DNA from: Proteles cristata cristata
Lineage: Eukaryota > Chordata > Mammalia > Carnivora > Hyaenidae
Assembly (NCBI GenBank): GCA_017311185.1
Contig: JAESUZ010003490.1
Span: forward strand, 1,860,001 to 1,924,000
Length of the DNA stretch: 64,000 nt
Direction: 5' to 3'
Below are positions 42,241 through 55,580 of the stretch, piece after piece (the first letter of the stretch is position 1; each line of letters opens with the position of its first letter). The notes beneath the pieces were generated by a model, which saw only the letters and a program-made list of their open reading frames with translations, ran no database searches and was not told the DNA's origin. The translations under genes were made by a program, and so were the position numbers.

Positions 42241-45200
42241 TAAGCGTTGGTTATCTGGTCCTGTTTCCCAAGGTGGCACTGGCTTGGAGGGTCTTACCTA
42301 GCAGCTTGTGGGCACCGCTGCCCTTTCTGGGGGTGATGGATAGAGCAGCGCCTTGAGAGTCAGGGTGCGTGGCTCTGCTCTGGGGGTGCTGGCTCTCGAA
42401 GGGGACATAGCATCCATCCTTTATCTTGGGGCTGCCCGGGGGGCATTGGGAATGCATTTCTTTTCTGGATCCGATGCCTGTTTTCGCTGCCTTTGAGAGT
42501 GAAAGTCCTGGGGAGCAGCCGGGGGACAGCTAAGACACCGCTGTGTGAGAGGTCTGTCCGGGAGCCTTCTCTCTCCCAGGCCTGGTCTTTATCTGCCTGG
42601 GGGTAGTTCCACCAATGACTGATCTGAAAGCATCACATTCATTTATTTGTCACTGACTGTGACAGGCAAGTTAATGCTAATGGATTCTTTTTTTAGCCTG
42701 TTGTCTGGGATGAGTCTCTCCCAAATGTCCTGAAATCTAAGGCATTAGGGGAATGTGTAACTTTTAGGCAAAGGAGGATTTAAAAGATAAATGGGGTTTT
42801 GTGTGCAAGGGTCTTAAATTTAGGTTGGGGGCAGGGGCAGCCGACGAGGGGATGTCGGGCCAGCCCAGAATCTTCTTTTTAAGAAATCCATCCAGAGCTC
42901 TAAATTGCTGTTTCTGTTTCAATTATGTGACAATTTCAAGGGTTTAGAAAAATCTAATAAAATGGTCTTGATGATACATTCTGGGGAGAGAGTGCTTTAG
43001 AAGATCCAAGAGAATAAATTCCTGGGGGTCAAGAGATTCTCGTTCCTGCCACCTCAGGCCTTCTTTCGTCTGGGTTTTTACATTTTTATTGTTTTGAAGG
43101 GCAGAAAACGGTGTTAGAATGTATTCAGGCCTCCATCCATATCCTCCGCCGAAATGAGTTATTCTCTTTGGGCAATTGCAGGTAGATGGGCCACAGCATT
43201 CACTGGCTCTTTTTTCTTTTCTTTTCTTTTTCTTTTTTTCTTTTTCTGCTGGCGTATTGTAAATGACTTTCAGAGCGTGGTTTGTGTGTGTAGCGATTTT
43301 GAATAAAGCACCACAGAGAAAAACTTGGAGGAGTGGAAGAGTGAGCAGAGAGGCCCTCTGCAAGTTTTTTTTTTTCTCTTCTCCAGTCAACGCTTTTGAT
43401 AGTTTCCCAAGGAACAGAAGTTTACAATGGAGGCCGGCTGTGGGCTGCCTGCGGGAACCCAGTGCGGAAAGACCTAGTGTAGCAAAACATGATGCTGAGT
43501 GACATTAATGAGGTGACCGCTCTGGTGGGAGGGAGGCGAGGAACCAGCAAAGCTGCGGTTCCCATGACTTGCTCTCGGCTGAGTGTGTCTCCTCCCACGT
43601 GGGCGCCTGTGTGTGCGTGACCGTGTGCGCACGCATGCACTGTCTTTCCCAGGGTCTTCCGAGGAACGTTTCAACACCAGAGCCCGCTCCGTCCGCTGCA
43701 GTAGTCTCCTTCCCGGAGAGGCCACTCCACTTCCACGTCCTGCAAAGGAAAAGTTTGAAACCTGGAGGCATTTTGCTTTTCCTTCCGGGTACCTGCGGGA
43801 CCCTGGCTGGGTGGCACGCAGGTGTCGTCAGCGCCAGGCATTGCTGGGACACCGAAGGCACGGGTGCGAAAAGCCAACCTTTTCATCCCCGGAGTGGGTC
43901 CTAGGGAAGCAGGAGGAGAAAACCTGTTTGCTTATAGTTTATCTCTCTCTCTTTTTGAAGACTTGGCCTCGTAACATTTCATATTGATGGTATAAATGGA
44001 ACATCCCCACGACTGCTTTTAAATACTTTTGTGCCTTGGAAAATACATTTCCATGTTGCTCTTGGATAAGAATTTCCAGTTGCTCAAGAAAAGCAGCAGC
44101 ATTTCAGGTGGCTTACCTGGCGGGGAGGTGAGCCACCTGGGTGTTGCAGCCTCACCCTGTGGGGCCCTGGGAGTCTAGGTGTGGCATCTGCCCTTTCCAG
44201 GAGGGAAGCTGGTGTCTTCCGTGTCGTGCAGGGCATTGGAGAGAGCGTTCGGAGTACCCCGAACAGCACTGGGCAGGTGTTTGAAAACGGCTGGGAGCTC
44301 TTAAGCAAAAAACAAACAACAGACAAAAACTCAGGGGGAGGGGGGCCCCGGAGTGGGGAAGGGCTGGGTGGAAACTGTATTTTTTGACGCTCGCCTGGTT
44401 TATTTTTTTATCCCTTCAACTCCATCCCCTCTGGGATCTCTTTCAAGTGTGTCGTTTTTGTAGCTCAAGGCAAACAAACAAACAAATGTTTAAACTTTGG
44501 CATATAGCCCTTCGTAAAAACCAACGAGTTAGGTTCACCTTCCATTGTGCCTGGGGAGAAAGGCTTGGATCAGGGGCACTTGAGCCCAGGGGAAAAAAAA
44601 ATTGGGGGCTGGATCTCCACAAGAGTGCTCCGTGCGTATGTTTCCTCTTCTGTTTTCAAAGCGGGTAATTGGTTTTAGTAAGAACTTCTGACTTGATTAG
44701 GGGACCCTTAGGAAATTAAAGTGTGTTTGAATTTCACAAGTATAATTTTAATTATACAAATTTTGCGTTTTCCACGAGGGAGCTAGGTTCAGAACTTGTT
44801 TTCCTATACTAATAGGGGTAGTAAAGCTGATTATGGCTTTGAAAATAAAAATCCACGGGTTGGATCATTGTTTTTCCCTGCAGTCCACGATGTTCAGGCT
44901 AACGTCCACACATGGGCCCAGATCCCTGTTAAAAAGTGATTTTTCACAGGATCCACGCAAGGGTAGAACTGAGTGACATAGTGGGGGGGGGGGATACCTC
45001 ATTATGAATTTTTCTGCTGCACTTGCTGAAAGAATTCAATTAAAGTTCTTTGGAGCTCAAGGCCTGCCTGGGCAGCCTGTGTTTGGCGCACTGCCGCATT
45101 AGCATGTTGTGATTGCCTTTATCACCCCATCACCCTGTTTGCTCAGAGCCGGTGCATTTGCAGCGTTCCCTCTTCTGGCTGTCCGTCTTCAGCAGGGCCC

Positions 45201-45644
45201 CGGTGGGGTAGAGCAGAAGAAAATGGTCCCTGGAGCTCCTTCCTGAGCTGTAAAGAGAGGAGGCAGAGGGGGTGAGCAGACGCCCCTGGGCATCCAGGAG
45301 AAGGGTTGATTGTGTTAATGGGAGATGACCGTTTCTAGGGGCTGTGCAGACAGAGCCCCCCGGGCGTCAGGGAAATGCTTTGTAGATTGGAACTCAAGCA
45401 TCCTCAGCCGTCTCCCCCTGTGCAAGGGCTTTAAAAGGTGCCTAGAGACCAGCTCCCCCGGCTTTCTGGGCTCTTGTCTCAGACTTTGGCAGGAGAGCTT
45501 GAATGGAACAGTTGTTCCCCGAAGAGAAATCATGGAAGCAGCTTGTAAGTGAGGTGGTGTCATCTAGGTGCCCAGATGCCACCCCGTTCCCCGTCCCACA
45601 TTTAATCACCGACATCATCATTCTTATTCCTTTTTGCTGACGTG

Positions 45645-45885
45645 GAACAGCTGGGTGTTTACGGGCCTGGACTCGGGGAACAGGCTGAGTTTCAGTCCAC
45701 GCTCTGCCATTTACCAGCTGTGTGACCTTGAGCAAGGTATCGAAATACTCCGTGCATTGGTTTTGTTGTCTGTGAAATGGATCCAGGAATAGTCTCTCCA
45801 CGGGGTTGTTGTGAGGTTTCCGTGAGTTGACATATACAGTGCTGGTGTCTGGGACATAGTAGGCGCTTTGGGTGTGTGAGTTACT
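45645..45885 (+). mobile_element. MIR, well preserved
   Basis: 'cacgctctgccatttaccag', 'ctgtgtgaccttgagcaagg', 'ttgtctgtgaaatggatcc' and 'acatagtaggcgctttg' span most of the MIR consensus. Confidence 0.85.
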
Positions 45886-46129
45886 GTGCCGTGAGGGAGA
45901 GCCTGGCAAAATGCGGACTGTGCTTGCTTGATAGTTGGGGACTTGCTGTTCAGCACTACAGCCCTCCTGCCTGACATAGTTTTTCCATAAGCAATTGAGA
46001 AATACAAAAGAGTGTATTGCATGCGTGGATGTGTGTGTGCACGCGTGCATGCATGTGTGTGAGAATATATATAATTCAGCGGAACCGCAGTGTAATTAGG
46101 ATTCAAACACAGGTCTCTGTAACAAATGA

Positions 46130-46345
46130 GGCATGTAGGTTGGTAGGCACGTGGCCCTGGGGCTCAAGCCTCTGGTTGGAATTTGGTGCTGCTACTAACC
46201 CTGTGACCTTGGGAAGGTGTCTAAACTTTCCTGAGCCTCGATTCTATACCTAAAAAAAGGAGATAACAGAATTGTGGGATGAAATGAGACACCATAAATC
46301 AGGCACCATAAATCGGCGTGTGTGGTTGACGCTTAGCACGTGTTA
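46130..46345 (+). mobile_element. MIR remnant
   Basis: 'gctactaaccctgtgacctt' and 'actttcctgagcctcgattc' with a MIR-like 3' end. Confidence 0.7.
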
Positions 46346-46388
46346 ATTCCTTCCTCTGTAAGAAAAGGGGCTTTTTTTCTTTTCTTTC

Positions 46389-46429
46389 GTGTATGTGTGT
46401 GTATGTGTGTGTGTGTGTGTGTGTGTGTT
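46389..46429 (+). repeat. (GT)n microsatellite
   Basis: An interrupted GT run (two GTAT interruptions, then about 12 clean units). Confidence 0.9.
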
Positions 46430-46482
46430 CTTGTGTTTTGGGGGTATCTTGGAAAACGAGAAAGATAGAAAGTATTCTGCTT

Positions 46483-46702
46483 GGGGCGCCTGGGTGGCTT
46501 AGTGGGTTAGGCGTCCAACTTTGGCTCGGGTCATGGTCTTGTGGTCCGTGGGTTAGAGCCCTGCGTCAGGCTCTGTGCTGACAGCTCGGAGCCTGGAGCC
46601 TCTTTTGGATAATGTGTCTCCCTCTCTCTTGCCCCTTCCCTGCTTGCACTCTGTCTTTCGATCTCTCTCAGAAATAAATAAACGTTAAAAAAAATTTAAA
46701 CC
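46483..46702 (+). mobile_element. CAN SINE in MSI2 intron 5
   Basis: 'ggggcgcctgggtggctta' head and A-rich tail; agtattctgct is found on both sides (about 46,471 and 46,709). Confidence 0.92.
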
Positions 46703-48734
46703 CACACGAGTATTCTGCTCTTGCTGGAGATTGTGGTTAGGAGAGGAGTCCTTAAGGCAAAGCTAGCCATGAGAGAGCGTGCAAATGGGCTGTTTTAGGA
46801 GCTTTGTTTCACAAAAGCCAAATTTCCAATGCTTTTATTTGGTCAGGAACCTTAGATGGTTTCTGCAAGCCTGTGAAGGTAGGTTTGTTTGTTCCTTGGA
46901 CACTTGGTAACCAGAAGCACAAGACTGGATGGTTGAAGAGGTTTGGGGGATGCTCAGATTTCCGGCCGTGACTGAGGACAGTGGGAGGGAGGGAGAACCT
47001 CGGGCTGGGGGAAGGTCCCTTTTACTTGGGGACACAGACCAGTAGCTTTTGCTCTACAACCACGTGGGCACCAGAACTCTGGGAAATGCGCCCAGCGCCC
47101 AGCCGTCGGCTTGGCGAGCCCTGACCCTCCGATGGTACCGGCGGGACTGGGATGGCCCCCCGATGGCTTAGGGCATCTGTGTGTTCAGATCTCTCTGCCT
47201 ATTTCCAGATCAGCCCCCTTTACTTCTTGCCCATCCGGTGGAATTTTCCAGATGTTGCTGGGAACGAGGAGCAAGATTATGATTATGAGTTGATGCTGGG
47301 CAGGGGATGGGGCGTGTATGATCACGCATGTGTAGAGGATGGAAGGGGGTGGCCGCGAGGAGGGGAAGAGTGGTGGATCACATTGACTAATTATAGGGAA
47401 AAAGCCGTATTTGCTGCTCCATTAAGTGATCGCTAGGCTATGAAGCAGTTTATTGTAATTAATGCAGAAACAGCAAATAAGTGTTAAATTTGGAGCAGAG
47501 AGTCCCCCGGCGCCCCTGCCCCTTTGGCTCCTTTGTGTCCACTACCCCCTTCATTATCCGTGGAGGGGAAGAGTCTCGGGGGAAACCCTCATCCGAAGGA
47601 CTGAGATGGAGACTTTGGCCGGTTTTCTGCTGCCTTATTTTGTCCAACAAGGAGGATGTCTTGTCTGATCTCCTTCGGAATCTTCTGTAGGGGGTTTTAT
47701 GTTCTCTGAGAATGGAAGAGGGACAGACCCATGCCGTCAACTGCTATTCTTGCCACTGTCGTTTTAATTTCAGCTCACGAAAGTGGCGGGTTACACATCC
47801 AAGTCCATCGAGTTACGGGCCGTGTGGAGTTGTGATTGCTTTCCTTGATGATTTCTTGTTCAAATCAGCGGTGCTCTTAATTTTCCAGATGAAGTAAAAA
47901 GAAAATTGGAGACTCCCCTCCCGCCCCGTGTCTCTTCATCCAAGGTTTTCTGAGCATGACTCTGATTTGGAGGGTTAATATTAATTAGGAGCCAGTTTAG
48001 ACCCTGCTTGCTTGATGAGCGGGCTGTAACCATTGTGACAGCGGTACTTCCTTCTGGCTTCTTCCTGCACGTGCCTGCTGCTTGGGAAAGTTTCTGGGTT
48101 TCAGAGCCAAAGGGGTAAATACAGAGGAGGTGGAGATGAGGGGCTGCTCTGGGGGAAATGTGTCAGACCCTCCCTGGTCTTCAGACAGGAGCATGACGGG
48201 CCTGTGGGGGTGTCCGGGGCCAGAGGAGGTTCCGCCTCTGGGCCTTTCCCAGCTGGCCGCTGCTGCCTCAGTTTCCTTCCCTGCAGGCGCGTTTCTTCGG
48301 CTTCCAGAAAGAGACACGACTCCTCTCCTAGTTTCTAAATCAGATGATGCTTGGATTTCTCTGAGGCAGCCCCTCTTCAGTGCTGGGTCACAGGGAGGCA
48401 CCTCGGTTTGTGCTGAGGCTCTGGATCTTTGCTTTGAAGCTTCCCTGGTGCTGACTGGGTCTTTTCAGGGCGGGCACTGGTGCAAAGGACAAGGACACGG
48501 AGAACCAGCGAGCTCCGCTGGACAGTTAGGGGACAAGAGACCTAGAGAGGAAGTGACCTGCTCTCTTTAGGTTGGATCACGTTAGGAAACTGTCTTCTTT
48601 GGCCTGTGGAGTTGGGTTCGTTCTCTTTTTTGACGGGGTGGTTGGGGCCGGAGCGAGGGTGGCTGACTATTGGGTGTGAATGTTCCGGGTGTGGTGGGAG
48701 GGACCTGGCCTCTGGTTCTTCGCTTCGTGCCAAA

Positions 48735-49045
48735 TAGCTGAATGTGACCTTGGACCAGGTGCTTTGCAGCTCTGTGCCTCAGTTTCCCCATCTGTGGACT
48801 GAGGGAGAAGGAGGGCATGTGCGGTGGGAATCGGCGGTGCTTAGGGTTTAGGAAAATGACCTCAAGATCAGGCAGCGTTGGGATTTTATTTCTAGCCTAA
48901 TCATTTCTTAGTTGTGTGACCTCAGGAAGTTCACTTAACCTGGCTAGCCCTCAATTTCCTGACCCGTTAAGTGGGTTAGTAGGATATCAGTACCTCATGG
49001 ACAGGGTTGTCATGAGGACTGCCGGCCACAGTGTTTGTACACTGC
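48735..49045 (+). mobile_element. Two MIR remnants in tandem
   Basis: 48,735-48,805 contains 'ctctgtgcctcagtttcccc'. 48,860-49,040 contains 'ttagttgtgtgacctcagga' and 'acagggttgtcatgaggact'. Each follows MIR order separately. Confidence 0.75.
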
Positions 49046-49999
49046 TTATCACCGTGCCTGAAGGGTGGTGAGTTAGCACTTTGTACGTGGGAGCTGCTTT
49101 TACTGTTAACACCTGCGTGGTGGGCAGGCGAAGATTCCTGAGACGTGGAGGTGCGGAGCAGACGGGCCGCATCGAGGACATGGTTGAGCTGCAAAGACGG
49201 ACTTTCTGATCTGGATGGAGGTTCCCACGCAGGAAGGTTTGCGGTCAAGGAGGCAAAGCCATCCTGAAATGCCTGGTCTGGAGCTGTAGGTGATGCTCCC
49301 TGACCTCCCTGTGAGCCCAGCGGAGTGGAGGGAAGCCTGGAGGGGGCCTTCCTGCAGCCCTCAGCGAGAGTCCCCCTGGCACCAGGCAGCACCCTGAGCA
49401 TGGAGGTCGGGGCTGCCCTTGTTCGACAGCTTAGCCGCCTGACTGCAGGGGAACGGGTGGGGGGAGAAGCCAGGGGGAACCAGTCACCAGGGGACCTTGG
49501 AGGCCCACGTTCCCACATCTCTTACTATCTGAAATACAGAAGCCTTGTGTGACTGAGGCCTGTTTGATCAAAGGCCATTTGCAATTTCAGAATGTTCTTA
49601 AGTGTGTTTGGCAGACGGAGTCCTGTGTTTTGATCGCTTCCTCTCCCACTGTCCTCCCCCACTTCGGTGAGGCGGTTCTGAGTCGGCACCGGCACCTGCC
49701 GCTCACGCCTGTGTGTGCATCAGGAATGCCAAAGCGGGGGCAGGGCTGTGCCCTTTGTGCACACCGGCTCGGGTGGACAGCCGGGTCCCCTCAGCTGCTT
49801 GCCAGTCTCCTTTTTGCGGGGGGGCGGGCCTGGGTAGGGGGTGTAGATGGGAACATCTTAGGAGGTGTTGTTACTTGAAGGGAGGGTAGAAAGAGGGACC
49901 TTTGCATGACCGGAGAAAAGATACAGTTGCAAATGAGCTCGGGGCCAGCCAGGTACGGACAGTTGCTTGGGGTGCTCCCCAGCCCGATGAGCCGGAGCC

Positions 50000-50975
50000 T
50001 CAGACGCTGACCCTGCCCTCCCAGGGAGGCGGGGGGATCAACAAGGTGATGTACTAGTGCGGGGTCGCTGCCACGTGTCTGTTCTGTGCATGGTGGGGAC
50101 ACAGGAGGGAGCAGGCCAGGCAGGCTGCACGGAGGAGCTCCCCTGTGAGTTGAATCTTGACGGTGGGGAGAGCTTCCAGTCAAGGGGCCTGTAGGAGCAG
50201 TGGGAAGCCTGGCTTTTGTGGGAGCCGGGGGACTGTGGCACGCTGGTCCGTATAGGCCAGAGCGTGCTGTGCGGAGGAGGGCAGGCTGAGAGATGGCTTC
50301 ACTCGCCACGCGGCGAGCGTCTGGAGCTCCATGCAGGGCCAGGCCCAGAGCCGGGGAGTGGGGTCCGGCTGTGAGGAGGATCGGCCCGTCCCTGCATTTG
50401 CGCCTGGCAGGGACACGTTCGTTCAGCAACCCACGCAATCGTTACTGGAGTACGATTACAACGAATGCTACAAAAACACGTAGGCTGTTTGAGCGGGTGT
50501 AGCGGAGAAACCGGATCTGCTGTAGGGTTTCGGGAAGCCTTCCTGGAAAAGTACATAGAGGCTGAGCTGGAAGGGTGAATGCAAGCGTGACCTCAGGAGG
50601 GAGGATCAGGGTGCATGTTGTGTGCTGGAGGGCAGAGAGCGGGGAGGAGGGAGCCCAGCAGTTAGACTGGGCTGTGCGTGTGTGTGCGGGGGGAGGGGAG
50701 GTCTTACCCCAAGAGGTTCAGAAGGGGGGCCTAATTTAGGATTTAGAGGGGGTGGGATCTGATCAGTTTTGAGTTTGGGAAGCTTCTCTCTGGCAGTCTG
50801 TGTGGAGCAGGGCTTGTGGAGCCCCAGGATTGAGGTGGGGGGACCGGCATATGACTTGCGTGAGGGAAGATGGTGCGTGGCCGGGGAGGACGGTGGCTTG
50901 GCTGCGTTCTTGGAGTGGAGGTGGAGGCCAGGGGACCGATCGAGGGGTGTTTGTGAATCCGCGTGGGAGCTGGGC
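50000..50975 (-). mobile_element. L2 LINE remnant, antisense
   Basis: 'agccttcctggaaaagtaca', 'ggtgggatctgatcagtttt', 'gcagtctgtgtggagcaggg' and 'tggcttggctgcgttcttgg' follow the reversed L2 3' UTR and RT C-terminal region in order. Confidence 0.65.
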
Positions 50976-53900
50976 GGTTTGGTAGCTGAGTGGGAGGTGC
51001 GAAAGGTGAGAGCAGGCTTGTGGACGGAGTCCCCCTGCCCCCATCTTGCTGAGATTGGGACGTTGGTGACCAGGGCAGAAGGTCAGGGCACACCAGGGTT
51101 GAATGTAACCCTTTGGCGGGAGTTCTGCACACTCGGTGATGTACGCGCGTCGGTAGACCTTTTTGTTTGAGCGTACACTTGAGTATTTACTCATTTATAA
51201 ATGACATACGTGTGTCACTGTGTTAAAATTGTATGCACTTTGTAAGTTATAGACTAATAATTAAAAATTAAAAAGGACGAGATGAGAAGCTAAACACAAA
51301 TGAAAGTTTTAGTCTTGTCTCCCTAAACCCTACTTTGGGGACCGTAGCCTTAGGCCATGGAGAACCGTTGGATGAGTTAGGTGGGGGCAGCCTGGTTAGG
51401 TGGGTGTTGGAGAAAGAGCACTTTGCGATCCAGGGGCTCTTGGATGAGGTCTGTGTTTGTGGGCGTCCACGGGGAGGTCCCCGCACCGTCTGGTCACCAG
51501 GTATGGCCTGCTGAGTCGGGCACAAGACTGCACAGTAACGTCCCCCAGAAGTGGTCTTGGTGATGTCACAGGCAGCGAGCCGCCCGGGGCTTGGTGTTTC
51601 CTAGTCTGTGTGTGTTCCTCCCACGGAGTACACGGGGAGGCACGCTCCCTTCTGGTCCTGTTCAGTGTGGAAGGCCAAGGCCATGCTTGGCCACGAAGAG
51701 CGGATCTTATACGGAGAGCTTGGCATAAGTGAGGAATATAGATTCTGGCCCCCAACACTTCTTCTGCCTACAGTGCTGTCCCAGCCAGTTCTGAGGCCTT
51801 CTGGGCCCCTCTTTTCCTCTCGTCTGCCGGGCTGATAATGATACGTCCCTACCGAACTCCGAACTCCGAAGGCTGAAAATGATTTAAAGTGAATTGTTTC
51901 ACTCTTTGCAATTCAAACGTACATCTGAGTTTCCTCTGCCGGTTGCTTCCGGCAAATTGGTATTGCTACTCCGAGGGTATGGCTGGGTTCTCGGAGGCTA
52001 ATTCCGTTCCAGCCCGCTCCATTTAGCTCTTCCTTCGAGCAGAACCCAAGCGAGGATCTCCCCTTCCAGAGAGTGCTTTAAAAAAAAAACCACCTTGTTT
52101 TTCTGCAGACTGAATTTCAGTCTTGCCCCGAGTGCGGCCGCGCTCAGCAGAGGCCTGTGAGCCGTTTTTACATGTGAGAGGTGAGCAAATCAAAGGTGAG
52201 CCCGTTCTGCCTCAGTGAGGCCTTTTGTGTAAAAAGGACCTTCCGGAGAAAAGCAGTCAGGATGACTGACAACCGCCAGAGCTACCCGGCAACACACCTG
52301 CTCCGTGGGAGAACTCGGAGAGGAACCGGGGCCAAGGGCAGACCAAAGAATGCCCAGAACCCGAGGTGGAAAAGCCCGATGGAGATAAAACAACCCGAAA
52401 GTCTGCCTTTCAGTGCGTTCGTTTCCCGGAGCTGGGTTGAAGTAGCCGACTGAGGGCGTCAACATTTACAGGTGTCCCCGCTTCGACTTCTCTGGCTTTA
52501 TTTCCTTTGAGATCAAAGCAGGGAGACCGGAGTTGCCAGTCCTGGGCTGGGTTTCAGTCGACGTTGGTGTCCCTCGCTTTGTGACCTTGGGGTTTTATGT
52601 CTTTGCTTGGGGTGACTTTGTTTCAAACCCAGAGTAGGAGGTATGTTGTGGTCTGGTAGTTAGAGGGAGCTCTGAGGAGCGCCCAGAAAGGACTTGGAGA
52701 GGGCCCGGGACGCACCCCGGAGGGCCGGTCTCGCGTCTCCCAAGGCTTCCCGGGTATCAGGAGTCTGGAAGTTTCTGTGTCAGCCATGCTGCTCGGCTGA
52801 GGGGCCGTCCTGAAGGCAGCTCAGTTCTGCACAGAGACGGGGGACAGGCCTGAAGAATTCGTGCCCCCGCTGCATAATAAATCTGATACTAAAATTAGCG
52901 CCAGCCTCCTGGGCCGTCATTCTTGCTGAGGTGGTAAAGAAGCGGGTGTGTGGCCGGCTTGTCTTTCAGGATTGGGGCATGTTGCTCTTGACGTCAGATG
53001 AGCGTCCAGGCCTCACGGTTGATGTAGTACGGCTGCTTCTCCCCTATTTCCCTGCCCCTTCCTCCTCTCTTGTGCTCTGCAGGGCTGGGAGGAGGTAGGG
53101 GGTGGGCGGAGGGGAATATTTTAGCTCCCCTTTGGGTCTTCCGTCAGCTGCTGTCACAGTGGGTAGATGTTCCTTGAGAATCCTTCTGAAGGTTTTATCA
53201 TGGAGTCTTTTACCTCAGCAGCAAGGTAATACTCACTTTCTCTAAAGCGCTTACTTGGTGCTCTGCGGAGGGAGGGAGAGAGCAAGACTCCCCCGCCACC
53301 CCCGGAAACATCTGTCTACGGGAGAGGCTTGCCGTCCGGGGCAGTTGGGTGGCCAGCTATTAAAGTTTGAATAATGGAGGAGGCATCTGGGTCCCTCCGT
53401 GGAAGGCAGCCCTTCTGGCACAGATGATTTTGCTTTTAAAGTAACGCGTTCACCTTTAACTGCTAACGGCTGTGACAGAGTGGTATTTAATTTTAAATTG
53501 CCCATGTCCAGAAACTCTCTGCTACTCTTTAAACAATAAAGTGTTTTCATCTTCCTGCAGCTGTGTTCTCTGTGTGGGGGCTTGGCTGTGTTTTGGGGCT
53601 GGGTGGGGGGGTGAGAGGGAGTTCATGTATCCCTCTCCTCTCCCTGTCTTTTCCCTTTCAAAGTCACCAGGCTTTCTAGAAAGCACCATTCCACTAGGTG
53701 TGGAGTCCCCACCCATAAACTCTCCAAAGCGAGTGGCTGGGAAGTTCATAGGCAAAGACTGGGATGCGATCAGTCAGTAACATCAGCCCTCGGAGCCGAC
53801 GTGCTTCTGCCTCTGTGGGCAGAACCCAGAAGTCGCTTGGTGTCCCTGACCCTTTAAGGAGCCTGTTTCTGGTTCTCCCTGCTTCTGCCCACCCCCAGCT

Positions 53901-54872
53901 TCAAGGGACCTTGATTTGTTTGTGATAATCAGAAACAGATTTTGGCTCCTGGTCCATTATAGAAGTGTTTGAGATGGATCCCAAACCTTAAGCCGTGTAA
54001 AGAACATGTGAAAATATATTTAGATACAAAAGAAAGGAAGAAAGGAAAGAAAGAGCCTCTTCCAAATTCCCCCAAACCAAACCAAACCAACAAACAAAAA
54101 ATCCCCAAATGACAGTATATAACAACAAAAAGGCCTCCATCCAGGCCCCTGCAAAGCGTAGGAAGAGAAAGTTTGGCTTCAGAGCCGGCAGAGTTGGTGA
54201 CCGATATTAACAGGGTGAAGGACACTCGTGGCCCCCCTGGAAGTGTGGTCTGGGGGGGAGGTGCTTTCGCAGAGGCTGGGGGCCACCCGCGCGCCCCAGG
54301 CTCCCAGCAGAGGTGGCCCGTTAGTGGAGACATGGTGCGAGTGTTCACGCGGTTCCCCACAGGGACTCTGTTTCTGTTCAGGATTACCCCTGAGTTAGGA
54401 AATATCGATTGCTCTGTATTTGTAAACAGTCTTTAAAGGGACGTGGTGCCAACCCAAATAGCCAGCTTCGGGTGATGAAAGTGTGCTCGGGGAGGCTCTC
54501 AACAGGGACGCCCATTGCCCTGATGTTCTGGATCAGCACAGGCCCCAGATTTTATTTTCCTTTTTAATTCGAAAAAGGGGCCTGCGGAGTTGAGCCATGT
54601 CCGAGTATTGGTTTCTTTTCATCCTTGTCGATTTTTTTCTCTTTAGTGAAAGTGCTCAGTGGGGCCCTGCTGGCCCCCCACTCTGGCGAGATTGCCCTGG
54701 TGACACCTGGCGGAGGAGGTTCCTAGGTGGCCCTCATTTCGGTGTCCTTGGGTGTCCCCCCCACCCCCCCACCCCTACCACATTTGCAGCGCAGCTGCTG
54801 GTCCAGAACTGGTGCTCATCTCTCTCGCTCCAAACAAAAAATAAACCTATGTGCTCTGTGTATGTATTTCAG

Positions 54873-54874
<2 letters not shown>

Positions 54875-54911
<37 letters not shown>

Positions 54912-54926
54912 TGTGTGTGTGTGTGT
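54875..54926 (+). repeat. (GT)n microsatellite
   Basis: 18 uninterrupted GT units (54875-54910), one C interruption, then about 7 more. Confidence 0.93.
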
Positions 54927-55377
54927 TCTCTTGACAAGTTTGTTGCCTACAGCTGTGCAGGCACAGCTGGCTTTGAAATTTGGTAAAAAAAAATTTTTTT
55001 TTCTTTAAAGCGACCCGGGGTAAGGCTGGAAGGAGGAGGAGACGGGGCGGTGTGGTTTGACTGTAATCACACAGAAAACACTCTGACCCCGATTTTTTAA
55101 GAAAGCATTTAATTAAAATACTGTAAAAGACAGTTATTGAGAAGAAGAAAGTTTTTGTTTTGGGATTCCTGTTTATCCTGGTATAGAGTTGTTGGTGGTG
55201 GTTGTTTTGGTTGCTATAGAGATGAGAAGCGGGGTCGGGGGGGGGCCTCACTGGTGCCATCTTCTTCCCCTGCGGCGAGTGTGTGTGTGGGGGGAGGCCT
55301 GAGCTGAGCTCGGCAGCATCTGTGGGGGCCAGAAGATCTCCTGTGCTCTGTTAGCTAGAATTAAAACTGCCCTTTTT

Positions 55378-55580
55378 GGGGCACCTGGGGGGCCCAGTCG
55401 GTTAAGCGTGTGACTCTTGGGTTTCAGCACAGGTCATGATCTCATGGTTTGTGGGTTCGAGCCCCACATCAGGCTCTGAGCTGACAGCATGGAGCCTGCT
55501 TGGGATTTTCTCTCCCTTGCTCTCTGCCCCTCCTCTGCTCCCTCTCCCTCAAAACAAGTAACTAAACTTAAAAAAAAAAA
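55378..55580 (+). mobile_element. CAN SINE in MSI2 intron 5
   Basis: 'ggggcacctggggggcccag' head, intact 'gggttcgagcccc' B box and an A-rich tail; no clear target duplication seen. Confidence 0.9.

Noticed and set aside
45442..46050. 202-codon minus-strand frame in intron 5
   Set aside because: Runs across a MIR and low-complexity CA repeats (HACTHTSTHA); no domain.
49791..50438. 215-codon minus-strand frame
   Set aside because: Largely inside an L2 remnant; the frame does not reproduce L2 reverse transcriptase and has no other domain.
54597..54986. 129-codon + strand frame
   Set aside because: Ends in a run of CV repeats from the GT microsatellite; an artefact.
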